DNA of 64,000 nucleotides from Paenibacillus sp. DMB20 (GCF_000987955.1 NZ_LAZU01000053.1:124001-188000); one strand, 5' to 3'; shown: positions 52,867 through 63,291, counted from the first letter of the stretch. Program-made: numbers and translations. Notes: generated by a model not told the origin, from the letters alone.

Positions 52867-54879
52867 ATGTCATCATTCATTTATAAAATGCGGAAGCTGA
52901 AAAACATGCCGCTGGATCTGGCCGTGAGGAAGGCCTGGAGAAGGGCGGTTAGGGCTCTGGATTGCACGATAAGGAAATATCGGATTCAGGCGGCGCCGAT
53001 CCCATTGGACACGGCCCGTTTTACCGGATTTAACAGCGGCAGCCGTTTTTTGTTTCATCCACAGGACCGCCGGCGCTATAAAGATCATCTTGTTGAGCTT
53101 GGGCGGGACACAGGCATTATTGGGGATGCGGACCGGATCTGCTCCCACAACTTCAATTTGTTGGGCTCCGGAGATATCGGGCTGGGGGAAAGCCTGCCCT
53201 GGAACGAGGATTTCAAAGTGAAATACCGCTGGAAGAACTCATTTTATAAGCAGATGAAAATTATCGATCTGGATCATCCGGCGGACGTGAAGGTTCCTTG
53301 GGAGCTTTCGCGTTTTCAGCATGCTTTCACTCTTGGGAAAGCTTATTGGCTGACGGGCGAGGAGAAGTACGCAAGGGAATTCCGCGATCAGCTGGAGGAT
53401 TGGCTGGCGCGGAATCCGGTTGAGATGTCCGTCAATTGGACGTGCACGATGGACGTCGCCATCCGCGCCGTGAATTGGATATCGGGCGCATGGTTTTTTC
53501 GGGACAGTCCCTTTCTGGAGGGGGACTTCTGGGCCCGATTCCACGCCTCGCTCTATCAGCACGGTCAGTTTATTATGAACAATCTGGAGAATGAGGGCGA
53601 ACATACCGGAAACCACTATCTGTGCAATTTGTCCGGTCTTATCGCGCTCGGGATTTACTTCCGCGATTCCAAAGCCGTCTCTGATCGCCGAGGACGCCAC
53701 GCTCCGGAAAGATGGCTGGGCTTCGGACTGGAAGAGTTCGAGCGGGAAATGTTCGTTCAGGTGAACGAGGACGGAACGAATTATGAAGCTTCCACCTCTT
53801 ACCACCGGCTTGTTACCGAGTGTTTCTTGGTGACGACGGCTTTGTGTTCCCGCAACGGGATCGGGTTTTCCCCGGACTATATGAACCGGCTGGAAAAAAT
53901 GTGCCGGTTTCTTCTTGATATCGTGAAACCGGATGGATGTTCTCCCCTTATTGGAGATGCGGATGACGGCCGGTTGCTGATACCGGCGGATTACGGATCA
54001 TGGGTAAGACATGATTTCCGTCATCTGCTTGCTGTCGCAGGCGAGCTGTTTGACCGGGACGACTTTCGCCATGCCGGCCGGGATTTTCAGGAAGACGCGT
54101 TATGGATTGCCGGAACGTTCACGGTTACGGAATCTCCGGGAGGCGAGGACCGGCTGCGGTCAACGGCTTATCCGGACGGCGGCTACTATGTGCTGCGTCA
54201 AGGACCGGCTTACTGTCTTGTCCGCTGCGGAGACCTGTCCTTCCACGGGCACGGGGCTCACAGCCATAACGACCAGTTGAGCTTTGAACTGCAGATCGGC
54301 GGCCTCGATATCATCGTTGATCCCGGTTCGTATGTTTACACCGGCGATTACCGCATGCGCAATCTTTTTCGAAGCACCCTCATGCACAATACGCTGGAAG
54401 TGGACGGCAAGGAGCAGAATGATTTCGAAGCGAGGAATCTTTTCGAGATGAAGGAGCAAACCTTTGCGAGGTGCGACGGATTCCGCGACAACTTTTTCGC
54501 CGGAAGCCATCAAGGATACTTGAAGAAATGCGGGGTGGTTCACAGGCGGGAAATGACTTTAACCGGGCATCGGCTGGAAATCATCGATAAGCTGGAACGT
54601 ACGGAAGATCCGCTTCAAACGGTGCAGGGCTACGCTGCTTCCTTCATTCTTGCCCCCGGCGTCAAAGCGAAAAAGCTTATCGATCGGTTTGTCCTGCACC
54701 GTCAAGGCATCATCGTTGAAGTAACCTTTACGAATGCCGAGGATGCCGAATGTCAACCATGCTGGGTATCCAGGCGTTACGGGGAACGGGAGGAGAGCCG
54801 GCTTCTCCGGGTGAGGGGAAGGAATTCGAAGCTGCGTACCGTTATAGAGTGGTCCATTCATGGGAAAGAGGGGTTTTAA
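52867..54879 (+). CDS. Heparinase II/III-family protein
   Basis: 670 residues. The N-terminal (alpha/alpha) toroid-like domain has WELSRFQHAFTLGKAYWLTG, WTCTMDVAIRAVNWI, NNLENEGEHTGNHYLCNL. The C-terminal heparinase II/III beta domain has HGHGAHSHNDQLSFELQIGG (around residue 465), DPGSYVYTGDYRMRNLFRSTLMHN. No signal peptide is visible. Such proteins in EPS or capsule operons are thought to cut or modify uronic acid polymers, fitting the adjacent ManNAcA-type dehydrogenase. Ends one base before the next ATG. Confidence 0.85.
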   Translation: MSSFIYKMRKLKNMPLDLAVRKAWRRAVRALDCTIRKYRIQAAPIPLDTARFTGFNSGSRFLFHPQDRRRYKDHLVELGRDTGIIGDADRICSHNFNLLGSGDIGLGESLPWNEDFKVKYRWKNSFYKQMKIIDLDHPADVKVPWELSRFQHAFTLGKAYWLTGEEKYAREFRDQLEDWLARNPVEMSVNWTCTMDVAIRAVNWISGAWFFRDSPFLEGDFWARFHASLYQHGQFIMNNLENEGEHTGNHYLCNLSGLIALGIYFRDSKAVSDRRGRHAPERWLGFGLEEFEREMFVQVNEDGTNYEASTSYHRLVTECFLVTTALCSRNGIGFSPDYMNRLEKMCRFLLDIVKPDGCSPLIGDADDGRLLIPADYGSWVRHDFRHLLAVAGELFDRDDFRHAGRDFQEDALWIAGTFTVTESPGGEDRLRSTAYPDGGYYVLRQGPAYCLVRCGDLSFHGHGAHSHNDQLSFELQIGGLDIIVDPGSYVYTGDYRMRNLFRSTLMHNTLEVDGKEQNDFEARNLFEMKEQTFARCDGFRDNFFAGSHQGYLKKCGVVHRREMTLTGHRLEIIDKLERTEDPLQTVQGYAASFILAPGVKAKKLIDRFVLHRQGIIVEVTFTNAEDAECQPCWVSRRYGEREESRLLRVRGRNSKLRTVIEWSIHGKEGF

Positions 54880-56223
54880 ATGAGCCTTGTCAAAGGGATA
54901 ACCAAACAGATTTTGTCCCGTTTCCCTTACCGGTATATCAATGTCGGAAGGGAATTTTATAAATGGTTGAACACGTTCGAGCGGATGAAAACGATGACGC
55001 GGGAGCAGATCCGGGAGGCCCAGTTTGCCTCTTTCGCAAACATGGTGAGCTACGCCTATGGAGAAACCAAGTTTTACCGCCGGCTGTACGATGACCATGG
55101 TTTCCATCCCAATCAGCTGAAGGATTTGTCCGATATCCGGCGTATCCCTGTCATCAGCCGGGCGATGGTCAAGGAAGCCGGGATGGACATCGTAGCCGCC
55201 AAATACGCGTCCAAGCGTTTGTTCGTCGGATCGACAAGCGGCTCCACAGGCACGTCGCTCACGGTATATTCCAACCGAGCGTTGGAGCAGCGCGAGTGGG
55301 CGTCAACCTGCTTCCTATGGTCTAGCGCCGGATATCGTCCGGGCGACGGCAGAGTGGAGCTCCGGGGGCTTTTTCCTGGCGGAGAGGAATACAAGATCGA
55401 TCCCTATCACCGAGTTTTTCGGGTGAATGTCTCCAAGCTGACCCCTAACAACATTCATTCGATATTGGAACGGATCGAAGAGACGGGGTACGAATTCATT
55501 CACGGCTATCCCTCCTCCGTCAGCCTGGCTTCCAAGCTCGTCCTGGATAACGGTCTTGTTCACGCGTATAAGCCCAAGGCGGTGTTGCTGGCTTCAGAAA
55601 ACGTATTCGATTATCAGCTGAACACGATCCGCAAGGCTTTTCCGGATGCCTTGTTAAATGCCCATTACGGCCAGTCCGAGAGGGTGGTTACGGCAAGCTG
55701 GAATGACGGCGAGAGCGGGTATCATTTTAATCCTTTATACGGGTATGTCGAATTCAGGCAGGAGACGAATGCCGTTATCGGGACCTCATTTATCAATGAT
55801 GTCACCCCCTTCATCCGGTATGAGCTGAATGATATCGCTTCGACCGAGAACCCGGAGCCAAGCAGCCGTTATCTGTTTCCGGCAATCAAGTCGATCGACG
55901 GCCGGGTTGGGGAAATCATGTATAAACCGAACGGGGACATGGTTTCGTCCGCTTTGGTGGCAATCGCGGTCCGGGGAACGAAGTCGGTAACGGCCTGCAA
56001 ACTGATTCAGCACCGGCTGAACGAAATTGAAATTCTGGTGGAGACGGTTCAAGGCCAGTCGGAGGTTATGGAGGAACTCAAGCCGGTACTGCAGAGACTT
56101 CGTTCGATTTTTACGGATGCGATGATATTCACGATCTCGGTGGTGGATCATATCCCAAGAGGACCTTCGGGAAAATTCAAGAGCGTAGAGGTGCTTATAG
56201 ACCAGGCGGGTGTTCCGGTATGA
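54880..56223 (+). CDS. CapK/phenylacetate-CoA ligase-like adenylation protein
   Basis: 447 residues. AMP-binding motif FVGSTSGSTGTSLTVYSNRA, HGYPSSVSLASKLV, NAHYGQSERVV and the C-terminal DHIPRGPSGKFKSV (the usual basic end). CapK-like proteins are common in capsule loci, where they may activate an acid for attachment to the polymer; the substrate is unknown. Overlaps the next gene. Confidence 0.83.
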   Translation: MSLVKGITKQILSRFPYRYINVGREFYKWLNTFERMKTMTREQIREAQFASFANMVSYAYGETKFYRRLYDDHGFHPNQLKDLSDIRRIPVISRAMVKEAGMDIVAAKYASKRLFVGSTSGSTGTSLTVYSNRALEQREWASTCFLWSSAGYRPGDGRVELRGLFPGGEEYKIDPYHRVFRVNVSKLTPNNIHSILERIEETGYEFIHGYPSSVSLASKLVLDNGLVHAYKPKAVLLASENVFDYQLNTIRKAFPDALLNAHYGQSERVVTASWNDGESGYHFNPLYGYVEFRQETNAVIGTSFINDVTPFIRYELNDIASTENPEPSSRYLFPAIKSIDGRVGEIMYKPNGDMVSSALVAIAVRGTKSVTACKLIQHRLNEIEILVETVQGQSEVMEELKPVLQRLRSIFTDAMIFTISVVDHIPRGPSGKFKSVEVLIDQAGVPV

Positions 56224-57338
56224 AAATTGTGATGGTCGGTCCTTATCCCCCGCCGCTCGGGGGCATATCGGTTCATGTGAAGCGGGCTGCCGAACATTTG
56301 AGGCAAAACGGCCTGGACTGCGACGTATACGATGAATCCAATGGAAGCCATTCCGCGGCGGGTGTCTACCCTCTCGGCAGCTACAGAAGGTTCCTGCTAA
56401 GATTCCCTTTGATCAAAGGGGATCTTTTTCATGTTCATTCGATCCGCAAGAAATTCCGGATGGTGCTGGGGTTTTATAAGCTGTTCGGGAAAAAAATCGT
56501 GCTTACCGTTCATGGCGGGAGCCTGATCGATCAGATCGAGAGCTCTAACCGGGTCGTTCGGTTTGTGCTCCTGAGAAGCTTGCGTGCCATCGATCAGATC
56601 TTGTGCGTGAACGAGGCGGATACCGAGAAGCTGTTGGCGATGGGATTCAAACGGAACAGAGTCGCTACAATGCCGGCGTATATCCGGCCTGTGGAGACGG
56701 AAGGGGCTGATTCCGGCATTCCGGCACACGTTGCGGATTTCCTGGAAAAGGCGGAGTTTGCGATAACGGCCAACGGTTATATCCGTTTCTTTCAGGGGCG
56801 TGACCTGTATGGTGCGGATCTGCTTGTACAGCTGTTGAAGGAATTAAATGCACGGGGGCTCAAGGCACGGGTGCTGTTCGCTCTTCTGGGAGCCAGGGAG
56901 CAAAGCGCAAGGGAGCGCCAGTATTATCTTGACCTCCGGAAACGGATTAAGGCTTATGGGCTGGAGGACCGCTTCCTGTTTTACGAGGTGCACGATACGG
57001 AGCTTCACCCCCTGCTGAAAAAAAGCGATTTGTTTATGCGCCCCACGCTTGCGGACGGTTACGGGGTTTCCATCGCCGAAGCCCTGGCCTGCGGAACTCC
57101 TGCGATTGCAAGCGACGTGTGCCGCCGGCCGGAGGGGACGATACTTTTTCGAACGGAAAATTCGGAAGACATGCTGCGCAAGGTACGGGATGTCATGGAG
57201 AATTATCCGTCCTATAAACGACAGGCTCTTTCGCTGCCGGTTCCTGATTATATATCCGGCCTGCTGGCCGTTTACGAACGGCTTGGCGCCAAGAAAACCC
57301 TGAAAAGCAAGCTGGTCTCCGGTCCGAATGGAAAATAA
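56220..57338 (+). CDS. Glycosyltransferase, family 4 (GT-B)
   Basis: 372 residues. N-terminus VMVGPYPPPLGGISVHVKRA is typical of EPS GT4 enzymes. C-terminal sugar-nucleotide site with RPTLADGYGVSIAEALACGTPAIAS. Cytoplasmic; adds one sugar of the repeat unit. Donor and linkage cannot be told. Confidence 0.88.
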   Translation: MKIVMVGPYPPPLGGISVHVKRAAEHLRQNGLDCDVYDESNGSHSAAGVYPLGSYRRFLLRFPLIKGDLFHVHSIRKKFRMVLGFYKLFGKKIVLTVHGGSLIDQIESSNRVVRFVLLRSLRAIDQILCVNEADTEKLLAMGFKRNRVATMPAYIRPVETEGADSGIPAHVADFLEKAEFAITANGYIRFFQGRDLYGADLLVQLLKELNARGLKARVLFALLGAREQSARERQYYLDLRKRIKAYGLEDRFLFYEVHDTELHPLLKKSDLFMRPTLADGYGVSIAEALACGTPAIASDVCRRPEGTILFRTENSEDMLRKVRDVMENYPSYKRQALSLPVPDYISGLLAVYERLGAKKTLKSKLVSGPNGK

Positions 57339-58812
57339 AAAAATGCTCTCGAACGGCATGGTTTATTTATGCGCGTCCGTACTGACCCAGGCGATCAACC
57401 TGATCTTGATTCCGCTGTATACCCGAAATTTATCGCAGGAGCAGTACGGGCAGTACGATTTGATTCTTAGCGTGCAGCAGCTGCTGGCTATCGCGATCAC
57501 GCTGGGGGTCTATTCCGGCATGATCCGGTTTTTCAATGAATTGGAGGACAAGAACGCCCTGAAGAACACCGCGATGACGTTTTCTCTGCTTTGGGGGGCA
57601 TTATGCATCGGGCTTGCCTGTATGATCAATCCCTGGCTCTCGGCGGTGCTGTTCGATCAGGTTCCGGAGGGGCATCTGTTTATTCCCCTTATCGTGATCA
57701 GCTCCGTTCTCGTGTGCCTGAACACCATCTACTCCAGTTATTATTCGATGGGTTTTAAAGCGCTGAAATCCGCCGCTGTCCAACTCTCCGCGGTCATTCT
57801 CATTCTGCTGTATGCGATTTGTTTTTTCCTGATCCTGGATATGGGAATCGTCGGCATCCTGCTGGCGCAAATGTGCGGCCATCTTACCGTTTTCCTGTGC
57901 CTGTTTATCCTGGATTTAAGGAATTACAAACCGATGCTGAAGGGAGAGCCGTTACGGAAGATGCTTCAGTACGGAACAGGCTTGCTGCTTGGGGAATTAT
58001 CGGGGTGGATTCTCACGCTAAGCGACCGTTTCCTGATCAAAGGATTTATGAGCCTCTCCTCGCTGGCGGTCTACTCCATCGGATACAAAATCGGCATGTT
58101 GATACAGCCGGTCTTTATCAACCCGTTTACGTCGGTGTTCACGCCTTTTAAGTTCAAGGTGTATAAGGAGGCAGACGGAGCGGAACGGATCCGCCGGATG
58201 TTCAGGCTGTACAATTTCATCGGCTGGTTCTGCGTTGCCGGGCTCGCCCTGTTCGGGAAAATCGCCGTAAGCCTGATTGCAACCAAGGAATACGGCGAAG
58301 CGGCGTACCTCGTTCCGGTGATCACGCTATCCTATTTTTTATCGGGAGCCATCGCATTTTATTCTTTGGGACTCCATATCGCGAACAAGGTGCGGCTAAA
58401 TTCGATGATTACGATCGCGGTGGCCTGCTTTAACGTGGCCGCCAACCTGCTTCTGATCCCGCGGTTCGGAATCTACGGATCGGCCGTTTCAACGGTGCTG
58501 GCCTATGCCTTGGCGAACGGCGCGTTTTACTATTTCGGTTCCAAGCACTACCCGCTCGGACTGGGGCTCTTGTACCCGTATAAATACCTGATCGTTTTCG
58601 GTCCCATTTACGGACTTTATTTTTGGGTTACGGGCCTCACGGATTCTGTCATTGTCGAGCTGCTGCTCAACGCCGTTTTATGCGGCCTGTTTGTTTTCCT
58701 GAGTCTGGTTTTCAAATTGATTTCACTGGAAGAGATCACCGGCGTTCTGACGCGTCCCCGTCTGCGCGGTGCGGAAAAATTAGCGGTTAAAGGAGTTCAT
58801 TCGGAGTCATGA
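57328..58812 (+). CDS. Wzx-type polysaccharide flippase
   Basis: 494 residues with about 12-14 membrane helices, MATE/Wzx-type (SNGMVYLCASVLTQAINLILIPLYTRNLS at the N-terminus; SGAIAFYSLGLHIANKVRLN mid-protein). It moves undecaprenyl-linked repeat units across the membrane. It overlaps both neighbours slightly. Confidence 0.9.
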   Translation: MENKKMLSNGMVYLCASVLTQAINLILIPLYTRNLSQEQYGQYDLILSVQQLLAIAITLGVYSGMIRFFNELEDKNALKNTAMTFSLLWGALCIGLACMINPWLSAVLFDQVPEGHLFIPLIVISSVLVCLNTIYSSYYSMGFKALKSAAVQLSAVILILLYAICFFLILDMGIVGILLAQMCGHLTVFLCLFILDLRNYKPMLKGEPLRKMLQYGTGLLLGELSGWILTLSDRFLIKGFMSLSSLAVYSIGYKIGMLIQPVFINPFTSVFTPFKFKVYKEADGAERIRRMFRLYNFIGWFCVAGLALFGKIAVSLIATKEYGEAAYLVPVITLSYFLSGAIAFYSLGLHIANKVRLNSMITIAVACFNVAANLLLIPRFGIYGSAVSTVLAYALANGAFYYFGSKHYPLGLGLLYPYKYLIVFGPIYGLYFWVTGLTDSVIVELLLNAVLCGLFVFLSLVFKLISLEEITGVLTRPRLRGAEKLAVKGVHSES

Positions 58813-59927
58813 ATACAAAGATTGTTACGGATATCGAAGGATTTCTCGGCATCAAGGACGATTGGGAGAGATTGGAGCGGCAGGATGGCGATGTGACCTA
58901 TTACAGCACGTTTCATTTTAATTATTCCTGGTGGCTTACGTTCGGCAAGAACGCAAACCATAAGCTGTTTATCGTTTGCTGCTATCAGGACAACCGGCTG
59001 ACAGGCATCGCGCCGCTGATGATCAAGCGTGCCGACAAGAAAATAACGAAGCTGGATACGCTTTGTTTTATGGGCAGAGGGGACTATTTGACGTTTTTGT
59101 TGGATAAAAGCGGGCAGCATGAGCTGAAGACGATTAAAGCGCTGTTTGCGGCGATAGAGGAGCATAAGGCGGAGTGGGATAAAGTGGAGTTGACGCATTT
59201 GGCTTCCGATACGAGTCTTCTATATTATCTGCTGCGGCACGACAAGTACAATCCGGGCGTAAGCTACCTAACCTCCTGCCCCCAGCTCGATTTAAGCCGA
59301 TATCCGACCTATGAGCAGTTTGCCAAGCTTGGCCTCTACCCCAGGGCGCGCAAATGCGTGGAGAAATTCCGGAAAGAGGTACCTTACCGCTTCAGGGTGG
59401 TTTTCGGCGACGAGGATGAGGCCATCTATGATCGGATTTCGCACATTCACCAGCTGGAGAGGGACTATTTGCAATCGCAAAAAAACAGATCGGAGCGGAA
59501 AAGCCTGTTTGATGACAAGCAGAATGAGGAATTCCTGAAAAGATTATTCGACGGAAACGAGAGGATCGTTACCTTTCTATTGGAAAACGAAGAGGGCGAA
59601 ATCATTATTTACAGGACCTGCTATGTTTACAAGGATAACATCCATGGATGGAATACAGGTTATTCCCCGAAATACGCCCATATCCACAGCCTGTCCGACA
59701 TCATCATGATCGAAATGATTCAATACCTGTATGACCGCCCTCTGGGCTCGAAAATCGATTTCGGCGCGGGCAGCTATCCCTGGAAATTCAAATGGACGAG
59801 TCAATTTACCGCCAGCTATTCGTTCACGAAGTGGAATATGTCCAGCAGAAGGATCAAAACGTACCGGTTTTTTCAAAAAATGAAGGGGTTGCTGAGGGCG
59901 GTCAGGGGAGAACTTTATGCACGCTGA
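58809..59927 (+). CDS. GNAT/FemAB-like acyl- or aminoacyltransferase (CelD/BcsL type)
   Basis: 372 residues. Pattern of the CelD/BcsL acetyltransferase family: FHFNYSWWLTFGKN, LTGIAPLMIKRADKKI, then a GNAT-like core with CPQLDLSRYPTYEQF, ARKCVEKFRKEV and the C-terminal YDRPLGSKIDFGAGSYPWKFKWTSQ. Probably decorates an EPS sugar with an acyl or amino acid group. Substrate unknown. Confidence 0.78.
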   Translation: MNTKIVTDIEGFLGIKDDWERLERQDGDVTYYSTFHFNYSWWLTFGKNANHKLFIVCCYQDNRLTGIAPLMIKRADKKITKLDTLCFMGRGDYLTFLLDKSGQHELKTIKALFAAIEEHKAEWDKVELTHLASDTSLLYYLLRHDKYNPGVSYLTSCPQLDLSRYPTYEQFAKLGLYPRARKCVEKFRKEVPYRFRVVFGDEDEAIYDRISHIHQLERDYLQSQKNRSERKSLFDDKQNEEFLKRLFDGNERIVTFLLENEEGEIIIYRTCYVYKDNIHGWNTGYSPKYAHIHSLSDIIMIEMIQYLYDRPLGSKIDFGAGSYPWKFKWTSQFTASYSFTKWNMSSRRIKTYRFFQKMKGLLRAVRGELYAR

Positions 59928-61119
59928 AATCTGCAAATGGTATGGCGGCGCGGACTCCCCGGTGTTGTTCATGATTGACGACCTAGCCAACACCTGGGTG
60001 GATGCGAATCATAACGGAACGTTGGATCCGGGCGAGGACTGGGGTTATTTCCGAAATGAAGAGAATTCCTCCTTTGCATTTTTAAACGAGAAGATCTTAA
60101 AGCAATTTCCGGAATTGAAAGTCACCTTTTTCGTTCCCGTCGGCATCCGTGCCGGCATGCTGACGGATTCGCTGTTCCCGCAAACGTCAAAGCCGATCAA
60201 CAGCGATGAAGAGAGCAAACGTTTTTTTCGCTCGATCCATCAGCATCCGAAATTCGAGCTTGCGTATCACGGAACCACCCACGGGACGCCCGGAGCGCGT
60301 GCAGCCGAATTCGTACAGGAATGGGCAGGTTTCGGCTGCGTGGAAGAGGCGGTAGGCACGATTGAAAGAGGGATCGAAATCTACCGGGAGACGATCGGCG
60401 ATCGTCCGCGGGGCGGCAAATACTGCGGCTATATCAGCAACGATTATTCGGATGAGAGCATTGACGAGACCGGGTTTGCGTGGTGGTGCAGATACTGGAA
60501 CCGAGGGGTCCCGGAAGGGGCGAAGGACGTCGGCATCGGGCAGGACCGCAATCCGCGGACCAATTTCGATGTGAAAAGGTTTGGCAGGCGCGAGGTTCTG
60601 GATATTCCCTCCACGGTTAACGGCGAGCTCTTGAAGGGGATATACAAAAACGATCCGTCGGTTAAAGGAGCGATCAAAAGACTGCTCGGAAAACCGCTCG
60701 CCCGCTGGAAGCTGCGCCAGATCGACTATTTATTAAAGCACCGCTTGGTCATCAGCGTACAGGAGCATATGGCACCCTCCCGGGACGACGGCAAGCGGCA
60801 GACCCCTAATATATGGGATGACCTGGAAAGCCTCCTGGGGATATTTCATTACCTGAAGGACAAAAACGTCTGGTATTGCACCGGATCGGAGTTAGCCGAT
60901 TACGTGAATCTTCGCGATCATGTCGAAATGCATTTCGAGGACCATGATACTTTTACGTTGAAACATACGGCGCACGATGCCAAACGAATCATCAGCCTGA
61001 AGTTTAGGGAACGGGGCCGTTTACAGGTTTTGCTGCCGAATCGGATGTCTGTCGGAGTGAAGGAGCGGGTGGCCAATCTGCCTTTAATGAGAGGCAAGTA
61101 TACGATAATCCGCTGCTGA
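59917..61119 (+). CDS. Polysaccharide deacetylase-like protein
   Basis: 400 residues. N-terminal deacetylase-type barrel: DSPVLFMIDDLANTWVD (Asp pair), LKVTFFVPVGIRAGM, FELAYHGTTHGTPG (histidine box H.T.H). C-terminal half has a beta domain (HDTFTLKHTAHDAKRI). No signal peptide, so it would act in the cytoplasm or on lipid-linked intermediates. The metal ligands are partial; activity is uncertain. Confidence 0.7.
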   Translation: MHAEICKWYGGADSPVLFMIDDLANTWVDANHNGTLDPGEDWGYFRNEENSSFAFLNEKILKQFPELKVTFFVPVGIRAGMLTDSLFPQTSKPINSDEESKRFFRSIHQHPKFELAYHGTTHGTPGARAAEFVQEWAGFGCVEEAVGTIERGIEIYRETIGDRPRGGKYCGYISNDYSDESIDETGFAWWCRYWNRGVPEGAKDVGIGQDRNPRTNFDVKRFGRREVLDIPSTVNGELLKGIYKNDPSVKGAIKRLLGKPLARWKLRQIDYLLKHRLVISVQEHMAPSRDDGKRQTPNIWDDLESLLGIFHYLKDKNVWYCTGSELADYVNLRDHVEMHFEDHDTFTLKHTAHDAKRIISLKFRERGRLQVLLPNRMSVGVKERVANLPLMRGKYTIIRC

Positions 61120-61142
61120 ATCAGGGGGAAGGAGAGCAGTCC

Positions 61143-62498
61143 ATGAACGGTAACCTTTCGTACGGGGAACATCGGAAACTGGGGAACATGACGGGGACGG
61201 GGAATGGAAACGTAAGGCTTATCCTCCTGGTTGCGGTTTTTATATTCTTTTTGACGGATACCGCGCGCAGCATTTTAATCAATGACCAATTCAGCTACTA
61301 CAATTTTCCCTTCCTGTTGGCCGGAACCGTGTTTCTGATAAGGGCGGCAGTCCGGAACTCGGTGAATTACGGAATTTTATATGTCGTTTTTGCCTTCTCC
61401 GTCATTTTGTATACATACAGTTATTTATTTACGAATTACACCCTGGCTGTAATCCTGCAGACGGTCATCAGCGTTACCCTACCCCTTTTCCTTATCGGCG
61501 TGAAGGTGCCCAAGCCGGAGCTGATGCAGGCTCTGCGCATCGTGATTCTTCTGTTTAATGCGTTGATCTTTCTGCTGCTGGGCGTCGGCGTTGCGGATTT
61601 CCTGACGGGCGGTTCCATCCAGCTGCTTATGGCTAACACGATATATAACGGTCTTGAGCTGGGGGACTTGATCCGGGTGGAACGCGCTCTCGGGATCTAC
61701 CGGTACTACTCATTCGTGGGGCATCCGCTGGCTAACGCCCATTATTTTCTGGTGTTTTTTATCCTCAACCACATTTATGCCAAGCATGACCGCTTTCTTC
61801 TCAAAAAAATGGCGGTAACCTTTATGACGATGCTGGGTCTGCTGCTTAGCGGAAGCAAAACGGGGCTGGTTCTGGGCCTGTTTCTCGTGATTTTTTGCAG
61901 CGGCATGAAGAGAAACAGGGTGTTTTATTTTGCCGGAATCATCGCAATTATCGTCGTGTTATTTAACACTCCACTGTTTGAGGAAAATATAAAGCAGCGC
62001 TTTTTGGGCGGGATTCAGAGCGGCGACATCACGAGCGGCAGGAACGAATTGCTGCAGACGCTCGCGAACAGCCGGGCCGACCGGCCCGGCCTGCTATTGG
62101 GCGGGGGGGCCGGATATTCAAGAGAAGTGGCGAAAAGCCTGAACGGAAACATTTTTAATTTTGAATATCCACTGATCATGCTGGCTTACGATTATGGCAT
62201 TGCCGGCACGGCCATTATTTATTTTCTCATCCTGATCTATCCGGTTTACGTGTTAATTCGGAATAAAAGCTATTATGAACTCGTTCTATTTATCGTTTTG
62301 AGCGCTTTGGCAAATTCGAACAACGGATTGGCGAACTTGGGCAGCGATGCTTTGGCGCAGCTTTGTTTTACGTTTTTCATTTTCAGGAATCTCGGAAAAC
62401 ATGAAAAGGCGTCCGATCCCGAGGGTCGGCGCAAGAGGTGGAACGATGGGAAGTCAGGCATTTATGGTGAGCGTGGTCATTCCTTACTACAACAGTGA
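61143..62498 (+). CDS. Wzy/O-antigen ligase-type membrane polymerase
   Basis: 451 residues, about 11-12 membrane helices. A large loop near residues 170-200 has RVERALGIYRYYSFVGHPLA, and the second loop has SGRNELLQTLANSRADRPGLLLGGGAGYSR, the Wzy_C/WaaL-type signature. It would join repeat units on the outer face. The last ~17 residues overlap the next gene in another frame. Confidence 0.82.
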   Translation: MNGNLSYGEHRKLGNMTGTGNGNVRLILLVAVFIFFLTDTARSILINDQFSYYNFPFLLAGTVFLIRAAVRNSVNYGILYVVFAFSVILYTYSYLFTNYTLAVILQTVISVTLPLFLIGVKVPKPELMQALRIVILLFNALIFLLLGVGVADFLTGGSIQLLMANTIYNGLELGDLIRVERALGIYRYYSFVGHPLANAHYFLVFFILNHIYAKHDRFLLKKMAVTFMTMLGLLLSGSKTGLVLGLFLVIFCSGMKRNRVFYFAGIIAIIVVLFNTPLFEENIKQRFLGGIQSGDITSGRNELLQTLANSRADRPGLLLGGGAGYSREVAKSLNGNIFNFEYPLIMLAYDYGIAGTAIIYFLILIYPVYVLIRNKSYYELVLFIVLSALANSNNGLANLGSDALAQLCFTFFIFRNLGKHEKASDPEGRRKRWNDGKSGIYGERGHSLLQQ

Positions 62499-63291
62499 GC
62501 TGACGATTGAGCGGGCATTGGATTCCGTCTGCGGCCAATCCTTTGAGCAGCTTGTCGAAATCATTCTGGTCAACGATGGATCCACGGACCGAAGCAGGGA
62601 CGTGGTGCACCGGTTTATTCAGGATCATCAGGGATTCATCTTTCGCCATGTGGACCAGGCCAACGGCGGGCCGTCCAAAGCGAGGAATGCGGGCATGCGG
62701 TTATCCTCCGGTAAATATATTGCTTTCCTGGATTCGGACGATACGTGGGAGCCGGATAAACTGGCCGTTCAAGTGAGGTACATGGAGGAACATCCCGACG
62801 TCGCCATATCCGGAACGGACTACTATATCAACTCGAACGAGGTTACGAAGTACGGCAGCCGGGACGAGATTGTGGAAGCGGACTTTAAATCGATGCTGTT
62901 TAAGGTTTTCTTCAGCATGCCGACGGTGATCGTCCGGCGCGACGTGATTGAAAGGGAGCGGTTGCATTACCTGGAAGGCAAGCATTACGGCGAGGATTTA
63001 TTGTTTTATCTGCAAATTGTCCGGAATCATCGGGGGGTCCGAATATCAAGGCCGCTGGCGAAACTTCATAAATTTCTGTATGGTCAGGGCGGCCTGACCC
63101 GGGACTTGAATAAACTACTTATCCATGAGCTGGATAATGCGCGGATATTGTATCGTCAAAACGCCGGACAGCGGGTGAAAATCGGATTTTGGCTGTATCG
63201 CGGCTTATTGATTTACAGCGTTCTGAAGCATTACGTCCGTATGTATAAGAGCAGGAAGTACAGAAAGATCGTACAGGAGGGACAGCCTTGA
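62446..63291 (+). CDS. Glycosyltransferase, family 2
   Basis: 281 residues from ATG 62446 (AAGAGGTGG upstream; earlier in-frame starts lie within the polymerase gene). GT2 core: VSVVIPYYNSELTIERALDSV, LVNDGSTDRSRD, ARNAGMRLSSGKYIAFLDSDD. C-terminal HYGEDLLFYLQIVRNH. Adds a sugar to the lipid-linked repeat. Confidence 0.9.
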   Translation: MGSQAFMVSVVIPYYNSELTIERALDSVCGQSFEQLVEIILVNDGSTDRSRDVVHRFIQDHQGFIFRHVDQANGGPSKARNAGMRLSSGKYIAFLDSDDTWEPDKLAVQVRYMEEHPDVAISGTDYYINSNEVTKYGSRDEIVEADFKSMLFKVFFSMPTVIVRRDVIERERLHYLEGKHYGEDLLFYLQIVRNHRGVRISRPLAKLHKFLYGQGGLTRDLNKLLIHELDNARILYRQNAGQRVKIGFWLYRGLLIYSVLKHYVRMYKSRKYRKIVQEGQP

